Below, piece after piece: positions 48,162-56,992 of a DNA stretch of 64,000 bases. Numbering within the stretch: the stretch's first letter is position 1; every line of letters starts with the position of its first letter. A program made the translations under genes and the position numbers. Origin of the DNA: Asticcacaulis sp. (GTDB lineage: Bacteria; Pseudomonadota; Alphaproteobacteria; Caulobacterales; Caulobacteraceae); assembly GCA_024707255.1 (NCBI GenBank), contig JANQAC010000002.1, positions 1,792,001 to 1,856,000 of the forward strand, written 5' to 3'. Under the pieces are notes generated by a model, which was not told the DNA's origin, did no database searches, and saw nothing but the letters and a program-made list of their open reading frames with translations.

Positions 48162-48572
48162 ATGCATGTCAAGGATATCATGAGTACCGATTTTCATATC
48201 GCCAGCCCGCAGACCACCCTGCGGCAGGCAGCGGAAATGATGCGCGATGGCGATTTTGGCTACCTGCCGATCGGCGACGGCATCAAGCTGAAGGGCGCGG
48301 TGACGGACCGCGATATTGTCATTCGCGCCGTGGCGGCAGGCATGGGACCGGACACGCACCTGAGCGATGTCATGTCTGAAACCATTGTCTACTGTTTCGA
48401 GGATGACGACCTGCGCGAAGCCGCCGATGTGATGAAGCGCGAGCAGATTCGGCGCCTGGCTGTGCTTAATGACAGCAAGCGCCTGGTCGGCGTCATTACG
48501 CTGGGCGATATCGCCCGCGCCGATGAGCAAAGACTGGCCGGTGAGATCGAGCTTCAGGTGGCCCAGATTTAA
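48162..48572 (+). CDS. CBS-domain protein
   Basis: A 136-residue protein of two CBS repeats (residues ~4-60 and ~70-130) forming one Bateman module, with no attached enzyme. Each repeat shows the G-x-V-T-D-R-D-I or V-I-T-L-G-D-I end typical of adenosine-nucleotide-binding CBS domains. AGGAGG precedes the ATG. The family usually senses AMP/ATP. It follows the Arg/Asp-rich gene in the same direction with a 38-base gap. Confidence 0.88.
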   Translation: MHVKDIMSTDFHIASPQTTLRQAAEMMRDGDFGYLPIGDGIKLKGAVTDRDIVIRAVAAGMGPDTHLSDVMSETIVYCFEDDDLREAADVMKREQIRRLAVLNDSKRLVGVITLGDIARADEQRLAGEIELQVAQI

Positions 48573-48733
48573 ACCATTAGATCGCTGATAAAGCCGGCCA
48601 GGAAAAAGGCCGTATAGGCGCCGAAGGCTGCCAGCCCGAGCAATGATAGTCCCAGACCGATCCAGGCCACGGCATCCATTTCGGCGTGAGCCGTCTCCGT
48701 GTGGGCATGATGACGATCATTATTGATCTGCAT
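48569..48733 (-). CDS. Small single-pass membrane protein
   Basis: A 54-residue protein whose start at 48733 has a textbook AGGAGG-N5 spacing; upstream in-frame codons have none. The first 20 residues are polar and His-rich (N-N-D-R-H-H-A-H-T-E), the last ~32 one long hydrophobic segment or hairpin. No family known. It is easy to miss because of size. It ends in a four-base convergent overlap with the CBS gene. Confidence 0.6.
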   Translation of the reverse strand: MQINNDRHHAHTETAHAEMDAVAWIGLGLSLLGLAAFGAYTAFFLAGFISDLMV

Positions 48734-48906
48734 ATTCGCCTCCTCTAAATGGAGCAAGCATAGTCTTTTCGGCGTAATGTTGCAGTTGTGAACGTTACCC
48801 CCGAATATAAATCCCGGATAAGCCGAAAAGCGCCGACGGCCGTTGACTTTTGACGTGAAAAGCCGCCACCCTCGCCCTTCCAGATGCAAAGCGAGGGAAC
48901 GCAGTT

Positions 48907-50031
48907 ATGGCAAAGGTTACCGGTCTGTCGGGCAATGAAATCTACTGCATGGCACTCAAGGGTTATTCGGCTGGCGAGCTTGTGGTGGGCAACAGTGTCA
49001 ATTCCATGGGCTTCCTGGGTTCGCTGGGCGCCGGGCTGAACAATATCCTGGGCGGTGAAATCCCGCAGGTCACCCAAGCCATCCAGGACGGCCGGATGCA
49101 CGCCTTCGCCCGCATGGCCAAGGAGGCGCAAAACCATGGCGCCTCCGGTGTGGCCGGCGTTTCCGGCGACCTGCGCGCCTTTTCCGGCAATACCGAATTT
49201 CTGTTTGTCGGCTCCTGCGTTTTTTCAAAAAATGGTGGCGGAGAATTTTTCACCACGGCCGGCAATGCCCAGGAACTCTGGTGCCATATGGATGCCGGCT
49301 ACCGGCCGATCCAGCACGTCTTCGGCAATATCGCCTATTCGATGGGGATTGGCGGCGGCTTCATCGGCGCGCTCAAGCAACTGGGCCGCGGGGAGATTTC
49401 GGAATATTCAGACGTCTTTAACAAGACCCGCCACAAGGCGCTCGACCGCATCACCGCCGCCGCGAAGGCCGATGGCGCCAATGCGGTGCTTGGCATCCGC
49501 ACCACCATTCTGCCGTGGATGGGCACGCATGAAATGGTCATGACCGGCACGGCGGCGCATCATCCGGGCCTCGACAGTGGCCATGTAGTCACCTCTGACC
49601 TGACCGGCGAGGAGTTATGGTCGATGGCGTCGCTTGGCTACGCACCGATGAAACTGCTGATGTCGACCTCGATCTATTCGCTGGGCCTGGTCGGCGGCAT
49701 CTTCTCGGCACTTAAATCCTTCGCCAAGCGGGAGATCAGCGAACTGACCTCGCTGGTGCATGACGCCCGCGAACACGCGCTCGATCGCCTGAAGGCCGAG
49801 GCCGATTCCATCGGCGCCGAGGAAGTGGTGGGGGTGAAGACCTATATCATCGAAATCGGCCAGGGCCTGATCGAATTCATGGCCATCGGCACGGCCGTGC
49901 GCAAGGCCTCCGGCATGGGGACCGCCACGCAGATGATGCCGGCCCAGGCCATCGTCCATGACAAGGACACCTGGATGGATTCGGATATGGGCATGTCATT
50001 GATGCGGCCGGCGGACAGCCAGGGGGCGTAA
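48907..50031 (+). CDS. YbjQ/UPF0145-like protein with three repeats
   Basis: A 374-residue cytosolic protein made of three copies of the YbjQ-like (heavy-metal-binding) domain, at residues ~1-105, 118-222 and 232-332. Each copy has an L-W/Y-x-M or similar opening, a G-Y-x-P/A segment, V-x-x-S-x-x-S-M/L-G, and a G-A-x-x-V-x-G closing strand. Single-domain YbjQ forms pentamers, and three linked copies would alter assembly. GAGGGAA precedes the ATG. Function is unknown. The hypothetical gene that follows is translationally coupled. Confidence 0.75.
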   Translation: MAKVTGLSGNEIYCMALKGYSAGELVVGNSVNSMGFLGSLGAGLNNILGGEIPQVTQAIQDGRMHAFARMAKEAQNHGASGVAGVSGDLRAFSGNTEFLFVGSCVFSKNGGGEFFTTAGNAQELWCHMDAGYRPIQHVFGNIAYSMGIGGGFIGALKQLGRGEISEYSDVFNKTRHKALDRITAAAKADGANAVLGIRTTILPWMGTHEMVMTGTAAHHPGLDSGHVVTSDLTGEELWSMASLGYAPMKLLMSTSIYSLGLVGGIFSALKSFAKREISELTSLVHDAREHALDRLKAEADSIGAEEVVGVKTYIIEIGQGLIEFMAIGTAVRKASGMGTATQMMPAQAIVHDKDTWMDSDMGMSLMRPADSQGA

Positions 50032-50318
50032 TGCAAAATCTGCCTGAAGGATGGTTACTCGTCACTGATGAAGGGCCTCATCTTGTCGCTGAATTAAGGC
50101 GGGAAATGATGGCAAAGCACGCCCTCTACCGCGACTCCGTTGAAGCAGTCGCGCGGAAAAATGGCCACGACGACACCCTATTCAGGCTTTCCGGCGATAG
50201 ATACGCCCAAGTTCATCTTACTTACCAGGTGGAGACTACGCCCCAATGGCCCATGACAACAATCTTTGATACCTATCAGAACTGGCTGGATGACTTAGCG
50301 GCAAACGAAACGAAATGA
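50031..50318 (+). CDS. Hypothetical protein
   Basis: A 95-residue protein whose ATG shares a base with the TAA of the YbjQ-like gene (TAATG), so they are probably translated together. It starts M-Q-N-L-P-E-G-W-L-L-V and contains W, Y and charged residues throughout, a mix seen in small immunity-type or regulatory proteins, but I recognise no family. Confidence 0.55.
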   Translation: MQNLPEGWLLVTDEGPHLVAELRREMMAKHALYRDSVEAVARKNGHDDTLFRLSGDRYAQVHLTYQVETTPQWPMTTIFDTYQNWLDDLAANETK

Positions 50319-50347
50319 ATAGAGCCGCTTAAGACTAACTGTAAACG

Positions 50348-50923
50348 ATGTCCCTGCTCGAAAATATCGCTGCCTGCACGGTCTGCGCCCCTTCTCTGCC
50401 GCTGGGGCCGAGGCCGGTGGTACAGGCCGCCGATCCGCGCGCGAAAATCCTGATCATCGGCCAGGCGCCGGGGCTCAAGGTGCATCTGACCGGCATCCCT
50501 TTCAATGACGCGTCCGGCAAACGCCTGCGCGACTGGCTGGGTGTGACGCCGGAACAGTTCTACGATCCGTCAAAAATCGCCATCATGCCGATGGGCTTCT
50601 GCTATCCTGGCCGAGGAAAAGGCGGTGACAATCCCCCTCGCCCGGAATGCCCGCCACTGTGGCATGAGCGCGTGCGTGCCGCCCTGCCCGATATTAAACT
50701 GACCCTGCTGATTGGTGCATACGCGCAGGCCCATTACCTCGGCACTCGCCGCAAGGCCACACTGGGAGACACCGTCCGTGCCTGGCGGGACTATATCGAT
50801 GACGGCTACCTGCCCCTCGTCCATCCCTCCCCTCGCAACGGAATATGGCTTAGGCGAAATCCGTGGTTCGAGACGGAGATCGTGCCTTACCTGCGATCCG
50901 CCATAGTGACAGCGCTGACATAA
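50348..50923 (+). CDS. Uracil-DNA glycosylase family protein
   Basis: A 191-residue member of the uracil-DNA glycosylase superfamily. The first motif is I-I-G-Q-A-P-G (residues ~38-44) and the last L-V-H-P-S-P-R-N (~157), with F-N-D-A-S-G-K between, a pattern shared with the YqfB/DUF-type UDG-like proteins near family 4/5. Two early cysteines (C-T-V-C) might bind a cluster but the full four-Cys set is missing. It may excise uracil or have an RNA or nucleotide substrate. Confidence 0.8.
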   Translation: MSLLENIAACTVCAPSLPLGPRPVVQAADPRAKILIIGQAPGLKVHLTGIPFNDASGKRLRDWLGVTPEQFYDPSKIAIMPMGFCYPGRGKGGDNPPRPECPPLWHERVRAALPDIKLTLLIGAYAQAHYLGTRRKATLGDTVRAWRDYIDDGYLPLVHPSPRNGIWLRRNPWFETEIVPYLRSAIVTALT

Positions 50924-50980
50924 TTTACGCGACCTCGGGTCCGGCTTTGTGGTAATAAGGGCGAAATAAAGACCACATCC

Positions 50981-51712
50981 ATGTTTGACCGTACACAGCG
51001 TTACCTGTTCGAGGACTTTGTCAGGGATACCCAGGCCGCCCAGACGGGCGAGGCCCTTTTTGCGCATCTGCAACGCTGCGTCGGCCAATATGGCTACGAT
51101 CAGATGATTTTTTCGATCGCTCACGATCCGCTGATGCCAAAATCTCATCAGCGGCCGAGCCTTTTCAACACCTATCCGGAGGACTGGCAAAAGACCTACC
51201 TGGAAAAGGACTATGCCCGTCTCGATCCGGTGCTCCACGCCGCTCTTACGCACACATCCGGCTTCACCTGGGAAAAGCTGGAGGCCACCTCCAGCTATAC
51301 TGCGGCCCAGACCCGGTTCATGAACGAAGCCGTCGATGCCGGCCTCAATAATGGCATAGCCGTGCCGATGAGGGCGCTGAAGGCCATTGGGGGTGTCGGG
51401 CTGGCGGCGACCACGCCCCACGACGGCGCCTATGCCCATCTCGACCTGATCAATGCCCTGTGTACGCAGTTTTACCTGTCCTACCGACGGCTTTACGCTC
51501 GCCCGGCGCCAATCGTAAGCCTGTCTCCCAGGGAAACGGAAGTTCTCACCTGGATCGCCGCCGGGAAAACGGATGAAGAGATCGCCGTCATCCTGGGTAT
51601 CAGCCGCAATACAGTCGATACCCACCTGCGCAGTATCTTCCGCAAGCTCGATGCCACCAACCGGGTCTCAGCCGTGGTGACCGGATTGACACAGGGTCAC
51701 ATCTGCCCGTAG
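50981..51712 (+). CDS. LuxR family regulator with autoinducer-binding domain
   Basis: A 243-residue quorum-sensing type receptor. The N-terminal domain keeps the acyl-homoserine-lactone contact residues: Trp69, Tyr73, Asp82, Pro83 and Trp97. The C-terminal HTH is L-S-P-R-E-T-E-V-L-T-W-I-A-A-G-K-T with G-I-S-R-N-T-V-D-T-H. No luxI synthase is in the window, so it is a solo receptor here. A closely related copy follows. Confidence 0.9.
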   Translation: MFDRTQRYLFEDFVRDTQAAQTGEALFAHLQRCVGQYGYDQMIFSIAHDPLMPKSHQRPSLFNTYPEDWQKTYLEKDYARLDPVLHAALTHTSGFTWEKLEATSSYTAAQTRFMNEAVDAGLNNGIAVPMRALKAIGGVGLAATTPHDGAYAHLDLINALCTQFYLSYRRLYARPAPIVSLSPRETEVLTWIAAGKTDEEIAVILGISRNTVDTHLRSIFRKLDATNRVSAVVTGLTQGHICP

Positions 51713-51784
51713 TGCGCCGGCGAATTTGCGCGCTCCGATCGCAACTCCATGTTAAAAACTGAGCGATTGGTGAGATTGGGCTCG

Positions 51785-52542
51785 ATGTTTGATTCTGAAC
51801 AGCGCTATCAGTTCGAGGATTTCGTCACCGACACCCGGCAGGTGACGGCGGATGCGGATTTGTTTCGCCTGCTGAAGAAGGCTGTGGCTCAGCATGGCTA
51901 TGACCGCATCAGCCTGTGGGTGATCGATGACCCGGACCTGCCGCAGCGTGTGCATGGCCGCGGCGTCCTGCACAATTTCCCCGAAGAACTGCGCGATTAC
52001 TACAAGGAAAACAACTGCGATTCGTATGATCCGGTGATGCAGGCGCTCAAGGTCCAAATCGGCAGCCTGGACTGGGAAACACATGAAAAGCGCTCTCAGT
52101 ACAAGCCGGCCCAGACGCACCTTTACAATGTCGCGCGCGAGGGGGATTGCATCATGGGGTATCGACCCCGGTGTGGGGCCGCAACGGATTGATGGCCAGC
52201 CTGGGCCTGGCCTCGGCGGAAAAGCACGATGCCACACATGCGTCCACTCAGGCCAATCTGGATCTGATCGGCGCCCTGACAGCACAGTTTTATCTCAGCT
52301 ACAAGCGGCTAAATGCCCGCCCAGCCACGCCGCACCGTCCTGCCGCAGGGGTGACACCGAAGGAGGCCGAAATCCTCAGTTGGGTGGCCTCCGGCAAGAC
52401 CGATGCCGAAATCGCCATTATCCTGGGCATCAGCCGTAATACGGTCGATACCCATATGCGCCACGTCTTCGCCAAGCTGGGCGCACACAGCCGCGTGACG
52501 GCGGTGGTCAAGGCCATCGCCGAGGGCATTGTTCATCCCTGA
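51785..52542 (+). pseudogene. LuxR family regulator with autoinducer-binding domain, frameshifted
   Basis: A paralogue of the preceding gene, same layout. Aligning to that copy sets the start at M-F-D-S-E-Q-R-Y (51785), though an ATG at 51749 is in frame. The frame breaks at a four-G run (52156-52159); a fifth G gives I-M-G-V-S-T-P-V-W and a 252-residue protein. Leu69 replaces the conserved Trp, while Tyr73, Asp82, Pro83 and Trp97 remain, so its ligand may differ. The HTH is intact. Confidence 0.8.
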
Positions 52543-52628
52543 CCCCGCCGGATCACGAATTCTCGTGATGGCGCGAAATAATGGACTGTGATTGTCTCAT
52601 CCCGATGCGTAGCGTTTCAGAGGCGGAC

Positions 52629-52880
52629 ATGTCCAGCAGGGTCGAGTCGGGGAAAAAGTCTTTTCCAGAACCACTGACATATGACGAAACATGTATGGAG
52701 GTTCTTGAGCGGCTGGATGAACTGAAAAGCCTGGCGCTGCAAACCGGCGATCATGAACTGGTCGATGGCCTGGACTATGTTTTCGAGCGTTTCATCACGC
52801 GCTACTGCGATTCCAAGCACGCCGAACTGAATGGCCGGATGCGCCGGCACTTCCTGCCGCCAAAGGCATACATGAATTAA
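52629..52880 (+). CDS. Hypothetical protein
   Basis: An 83-residue protein starting at M-S-S-R-V-E-S with AGAGG upstream; an ATG 48 bases earlier is in frame but has no ribosome site. It is a helical acidic protein (L-E-R-L-D-E-L-K-S-L-A-L-Q-T-G-D), with no domain recognised. It lies between luxR2 and the SRAP gene. Confidence 0.5.
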   Translation: MSSRVESGKKSFPEPLTYDETCMEVLERLDELKSLALQTGDHELVDGLDYVFERFITRYCDSKHAELNGRMRRHFLPPKAYMN

Positions 52881-52968
52881 GCCTGCATTCAGGAGGCACC
52901 GCTCCGATTGGAGCTTGCACCGGGGGGCGCGGGGGGCCAGAATTGTCCGCACATACGGGAGGCAACCT

Positions 52969-53601
52969 ATGTGCGGACAATTTGAGGCCGCCCTCTATCT
53001 GAATTTCCTGAAAAACACCCTTCACCTGCCCAACGCGCCGGACCAGATGGAATTCGGCCAGCCATCAAAGGTGGTGCCGACCGGTGGCGCGCCAATCGTG
53101 ATCGAAAATCCGGAAAACAGCCGGCTGGAGGTCATTCCGGCGCGTTTTGGCCTGATCCCTCACTGGTATTCCGGCGTGTTGAAGGACTGGAAAGCCACCA
53201 CCTTCAATGCGAAGCTGGATACGGTAACGGAAAAGCGTGTCTTTCAGGGTGCGTGGAAATACCGCCACGCTCTGGTGCCGGCCGATTGCTTCTATGAATG
53301 GTCGGGCGAAAGAAACGCCCGCCGCAAATGGCGAATCACCCGCGCCGACAATCAGCCCATGGCCTTTGCCGCCCTTTGGGACTGCGCAAACCTGGCGGAA
53401 GGCGAGATATGGAGCTTCAGCCTGCTGACGCGCGATGCCGACCACGATATGGCGCCCATCCATGACCGCGAACCGGTTATCCTCGCCCCGGACCAATGGG
53501 ATAACTGGCTGCGGCGCAAAGCGGTCGATCTGACGGCCACCGTATCGCTCAGGCTTCAGGCGGAAACACCCGCCGTCCCGGTACAGGGCGCATTGTTCTG
53601 A
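52969..53601 (+). CDS. SRAP/YedK family protein (abasic-site DNA-protein crosslink)
   Basis: A 210-residue SRAP domain protein that shields abasic sites in single-stranded DNA by a covalent bond from the Cys2 amine. Start at 52969 places the catalytic Cys directly after Met (M-C-G-Q-F), with GGAGG upstream. N-A-K-L-D and H-A-L-V-P-A-D-C-F-Y-E-W are conserved. The final motif is H-D-R-E-P-V-I-L where most members have H-D-R-M-P, a small variation. Convergent with the ClC gene, abutting. Confidence 0.9.
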   Translation: MCGQFEAALYLNFLKNTLHLPNAPDQMEFGQPSKVVPTGGAPIVIENPENSRLEVIPARFGLIPHWYSGVLKDWKATTFNAKLDTVTEKRVFQGAWKYRHALVPADCFYEWSGERNARRKWRITRADNQPMAFAALWDCANLAEGEIWSFSLLTRDADHDMAPIHDREPVILAPDQWDNWLRRKAVDLTATVSLRLQAETPAVPVQGALF

Positions 53602-55392
53602 TCACATCTCGCCAAAGAACTCGCGCTGGGAGCGTTCCAGTTCCTCCACATAGCGGCGGTTGACGTACTTCTCCGTCAGCAGCCCCAGGAGCTTGTGATC
53701 CTCATCTACCACCGCCAGGTCATCGACACCGAAATGCTCGAAGACGCGCATGATCGCCGAAATGTCCATGTCCGGCCGGACATAGACCTCGGTCTGGCGG
53801 GCCAGTTCACGCAAGGGGGTCAGCGTCTCCTGGTTTTCGATCCACGCCTCGGCCGTCAGAACGATGCCGCGGTAATCGCCCCTGTCATCAACCAGCAGCA
53901 CGCGGGAGGTCGAACCCAGCGGCACCTGCTCGCGCATGGCCGCTACGCTCAGGCTGTCCGGCAGGGTCGTATGGTTCTTGCGCATCAGGCTTTGCGCGGT
54001 CAGGGCTTTGACCCAGCCGATATCACGGGCATTGCGCACCGTTTCGCCGCGCAGATGCAGGCGCCAGGTCGAAAAGGAATAACCAAAGCGCTCGCGGATA
54101 ATGGCGCTGGAACACAGAGCCGCGGTCACCACCGCCGCCGTCAGGTTGAAGTCGTGAGTTACCTCAAGCACCATCAGCGACATGGTCATCGGCCCGCCGA
54201 CCACGGCCACGGCCAGGGCCGCCATGCCGACCAGTGAGGCATTAAGGATATCGAGATCCGCCGCCGGATAGATCTGGTTGACGATCTGGGCAAAGGCCGC
54301 GCCGAGCAATGACCCCAGGAACAGCGAGGCGAAGAACAGGCCCCCACGAAAGCCGAAGGCCAGGGAGATGACCGAGGCACACAGTTTCAGCGCGAAAACC
54401 GCCAGCAAGGTCACCACCACGGCCTGCTGCGCCATGTAGAGGTGCATGGCGCCGTGTCCGGAACTCAGGGCCTGCGGGGCCGCCCAGGCTACCGGAATGA
54501 GGAACAGCCCGCCGATCATCGGCCGCCAGATATCGCCGATCGGCAGTTTGCGCACCACGGCCTCGACACTGGCCACCAGTCGGATGATGGCGATACCGAC
54601 ACCGGCGCACAATGCGCCCAGAACGGCATAAAGAAGATAGCCGCTGATTTCGATGGTTTGCCCGATGGTTGAGGCAATGACGAACGGCTCGATATTCATC
54701 AGTTGTGCCGCCAGAACCGCCATCAGCGAGGCCGCCGCCACCGGGGCCAGCGCTGCCACGGTATAGCCGCCAAGGACCAGTTCAAAAGCGTAGAACGCGC
54801 CGGCCAGAGGCGCACCAAACGCCGCCCCGATGGCCGATCCGGCCCCCGCCCCCACCAATGTGCGCAAGGAGACGCGCTTGAGATCGAGCCACTGACCGAT
54901 CTTGGAGGCGATGCCGCCGCCCAACTGGGCATAGGCCGCCTCAAGCCCGACCGAGGCGCCGAAGCCATTGGACAGGAAGGTCTGGAACGACACGATCAGG
55001 CTGTCGCGCAGGGGAATGCGGCCGCCGTAAAGCGCATTGGCCTCTACCACGTCGATCGGCTGGCGGGTGCGGCGTGGAAAAATAAACCGCACCAGACCCA
55101 GAGCGGCGCCACCGAGCGGCAGGGCCACCAGGTGCCAGGGCTCGATATTAGGTAACGCACTCAGGCGCAGGTCCGGTGAAAAGCCATAGAGAATGGATTG
55201 CAGCATATGGGCGAAATGCCCAAGCAGGGCCGCCATCACACCGGCAAGCAGGCCCACCCCGCCCGCCAGTACGATGAACCACACCTCCGAGCCCTGAAGA
55301 TGACGCTTGATCAGCGCCACGCCGCGCAGGACCGGCCGCTTGACGACCTTTCCCAAGATGTAATCACTCAGATGCGGATTAGATAAGGACAT
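53602..55392 (-). CDS. ClC family channel with C-terminal CBS pair
   Basis: A 596-residue chloride channel/transporter with about ten membrane helices (residues 30-440) followed by two CBS domains (~465-590). The three ion-site motifs are altered: the usual G-R-E-G-P is G-L-E-A-A, G-S-G-I-P is absent, and the third reads G-G-L-F-F-A. The gating glutamate is kept. This is a divergent ClC; whether it is an exchanger or channel, and for which anion, is open. No operon partner. Confidence 0.85.
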   Translation of the reverse strand: MSLSNPHLSDYILGKVVKRPVLRGVALIKRHLQGSEVWFIVLAGGVGLLAGVMAALLGHFAHMLQSILYGFSPDLRLSALPNIEPWHLVALPLGGAALGLVRFIFPRRTRQPIDVVEANALYGGRIPLRDSLIVSFQTFLSNGFGASVGLEAAYAQLGGGIASKIGQWLDLKRVSLRTLVGAGAGSAIGAAFGAPLAGAFYAFELVLGGYTVAALAPVAAASLMAVLAAQLMNIEPFVIASTIGQTIEISGYLLYAVLGALCAGVGIAIIRLVASVEAVVRKLPIGDIWRPMIGGLFLIPVAWAAPQALSSGHGAMHLYMAQQAVVVTLLAVFALKLCASVISLAFGFRGGLFFASLFLGSLLGAAFAQIVNQIYPAADLDILNASLVGMAALAVAVVGGPMTMSLMVLEVTHDFNLTAAVVTAALCSSAIIRERFGYSFSTWRLHLRGETVRNARDIGWVKALTAQSLMRKNHTTLPDSLSVAAMREQVPLGSTSRVLLVDDRGDYRGIVLTAEAWIENQETLTPLRELARQTEVYVRPDMDISAIMRVFEHFGVDDLAVVDEDHKLLGLLTEKYVNRRYVEELERSQREFFGEM

Positions 55393-55479
55393 GCTGGCTC
55401 ACGACGCATACCGCTTCACCCTAGGCCGGCCGCATGGCCTTGTGAAGACAATTCGTGCTTTAAGATCAATATCCTGCCG

Positions 55480-56190
55480 CTATCTATCCTCGCCGAATAT
55501 CTCGCGGATATCCTGCGTCCACGGCAGGCATAGCGCAAAGGCCACGCTGAGCAGACCAACCGGCAACCAGACGGCCGCGTGGCCCCATGTCAGGGTCGCC
55601 ACCGCCCCCAGCAAGGCACCACCAATAAAGCAGACGCACAGGCACAGGAAGAACAGCGACTCCCGACGCCTCTCCCGCCCTTCACCATAGATCAGCCAGG
55701 CAATGGTGGCGCTGGCGAAATGGCGCAGATTGGCGCTGGTGGTCACGGATGTGTAGGCAAATTCGCCCAGGCGGTAGAAGGCCGACGCCTGTAGCGCCGC
55801 CACGAAGGCGATGCCGGTGACCACCAGCATGTCGGGCACGCTTTTGGGCAGGAAGGCGACAACGACCAGAAAGGCAATCTCAAGGCCGAGCGAGAAGCGT
55901 GCCTGCGATGGCAGAAGCGTGCCCAGCGGCTTTTCTTTCAGCACCTGCGCCACGGCGACGCCGCAGATATAGGCGGCGATCGGCGCTGCAAACGGCAGGA
56001 CCAGGCGCCCCTGCCCCTCGGCCATCCGAACGACCATCAGCACAATATTTCCGGTCATGGCATTGGCGAAGACCCCGCCATAACCGGCATAGGTGAAGGC
56101 ATCGAGCATCCCCGCCGCCGCGATCAGCAGGGCAGCGACAGGCAGGGTGCGTTCGGGTCTTTTGCCGAGAAGGGTGTGATCGCTATTCAT
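55480..56190 (-). CDS. DUF1275 (YoaK-like) membrane protein
   Basis: A 236-residue membrane protein with about six helices. The first membrane segment has A-A-G-M-L-D-A-F-T-Y-A-G-Y-G-G-V-F-A-N-A-M-T, the DUF1275 signature including A-x-M-T-G-N. Transport is suspected for the family but unproven. An AGAGGG site precedes the ATG. It is downstream of the TetR gene with a 24-base gap, so they may share a transcript. Confidence 0.85.
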   Translation of the reverse strand: MNSDHTLLGKRPERTLPVAALLIAAAGMLDAFTYAGYGGVFANAMTGNIVLMVVRMAEGQGRLVLPFAAPIAAYICGVAVAQVLKEKPLGTLLPSQARFSLGLEIAFLVVVAFLPKSVPDMLVVTGIAFVAALQASAFYRLGEFAYTSVTTSANLRHFASATIAWLIYGEGRERRRESLFFLCLCVCFIGGALLGAVATLTWGHAAVWLPVGLLSVAFALCLPWTQDIREIFGEDR

Positions 56191-56214
56191 GCCCTCTTTT
56201 ATGGCGAAGCCCGA

Positions 56215-56778
56215 TCAGGCCGCAAGCAGGATATGAACCGCCTTCTTGGCCGTATCGAAAACAGATGGCGTCTGCTGCATCTGGGCGGTCAGGGCCGCCC
56301 CCTGGAACAGCAGCCCGATCTGCCGGCCGGTGTCCAGCGGATTGGCCAAGCCGGCCCTCTGGCAAAGTTCGACGAACCTACCTTCGACATATTCCGAAGC
56401 CGCCCGGCCGCGCGCGGTAATGCCTTCATGCTTGCCGATATATTCCTGGCCCGCCTTCATCGCCAGACACCCCCGGCAGGTGCGTTCCATCATTTCGCGG
56501 CGCACATCGAACAGGGCCAGGATCTGCTCTCGCGGATCATCGCTGCGCGCCAGGGCCGGTTTGAGCAGATAGGTGTCGGTGTCCTCGCCATACTGGTCCA
56601 GCACCGCCTCGATCAGGTCTTCCTTGGAGGGAAAATACTTATAGAGGGTGCGCTTGGAAATGCCGCTGTTAGCCATGACCGTGTCGATGCCGGTGGCATG
56701 AAAGCCGCCGTTATAGAAGGCATCATAGGCCAGGGCGATAATCTCCTGCTTCTTGGTGGGGGCGGCGGTATCGGCCAT
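56215..56778 (-). CDS. TetR/AcrR family transcriptional regulator
   Basis: A 187-residue repressor. The ATG at 56778 has AGGAG upstream. The HTH spans ~10-55 (recognition I-S-K-R-T-L-Y-K-Y-F-P-S-K). The ligand domain is all-helical with C-R-G-C-L (two cysteines) near the middle, a possible redox or electrophile sensor. Divergent from the SDR gene, with two operator palindromes between them. Confidence 0.87.
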   Translation of the reverse strand: MADTAAPTKKQEIIALAYDAFYNGGFHATGIDTVMANSGISKRTLYKYFPSKEDLIEAVLDQYGEDTDTYLLKPALARSDDPREQILALFDVRREMMERTCRGCLAMKAGQEYIGKHEGITARGRAASEYVEGRFVELCQRAGLANPLDTGRQIGLLFQGAALTAQMQQTPSVFDTAKKAVHILLAA

Positions 56779-56899
56779 GTCGAAATCTCCTGAATTCCAA
56801 ATTTCCAAAGGAAATTTGGCAAGGCCGAAGGCCGCCCGAGCTGATGCGAGGAGCCATGCGGCGTTTGAGCTAAAAAAACTAGCACAGCCGCTTGACAAT

Positions 56900-56946
56900 G
56901 TAAACTGATCTGTTTACCTATGGCGATGTAAACAGATCGGTTTACA
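56900..56946. promoter_or_regulatory. Two tandem TetR operators overlapping the SDR promoter
   Basis: GTAAACTGATCTGTTTAC (56900-56917) and TGTAAACAGATCGGTTTACA (56927-56946) are two near-copies of one palindrome with arms GTAAAC/GTTTAC. TTGACA (56892-56897) immediately precedes the first, and a 17-base spacer leads to TACCTA (56915-56920), so the first operator covers the promoter and the second the start site. Divergent repression of the SDR gene at 56993 and of tetR is likely. Confidence 0.75.
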
Positions 56947-56992
56947 TTTCTCGGCCGCCGGATTCGACGGCTCTTTCAAAAGGAAGTTCGTC

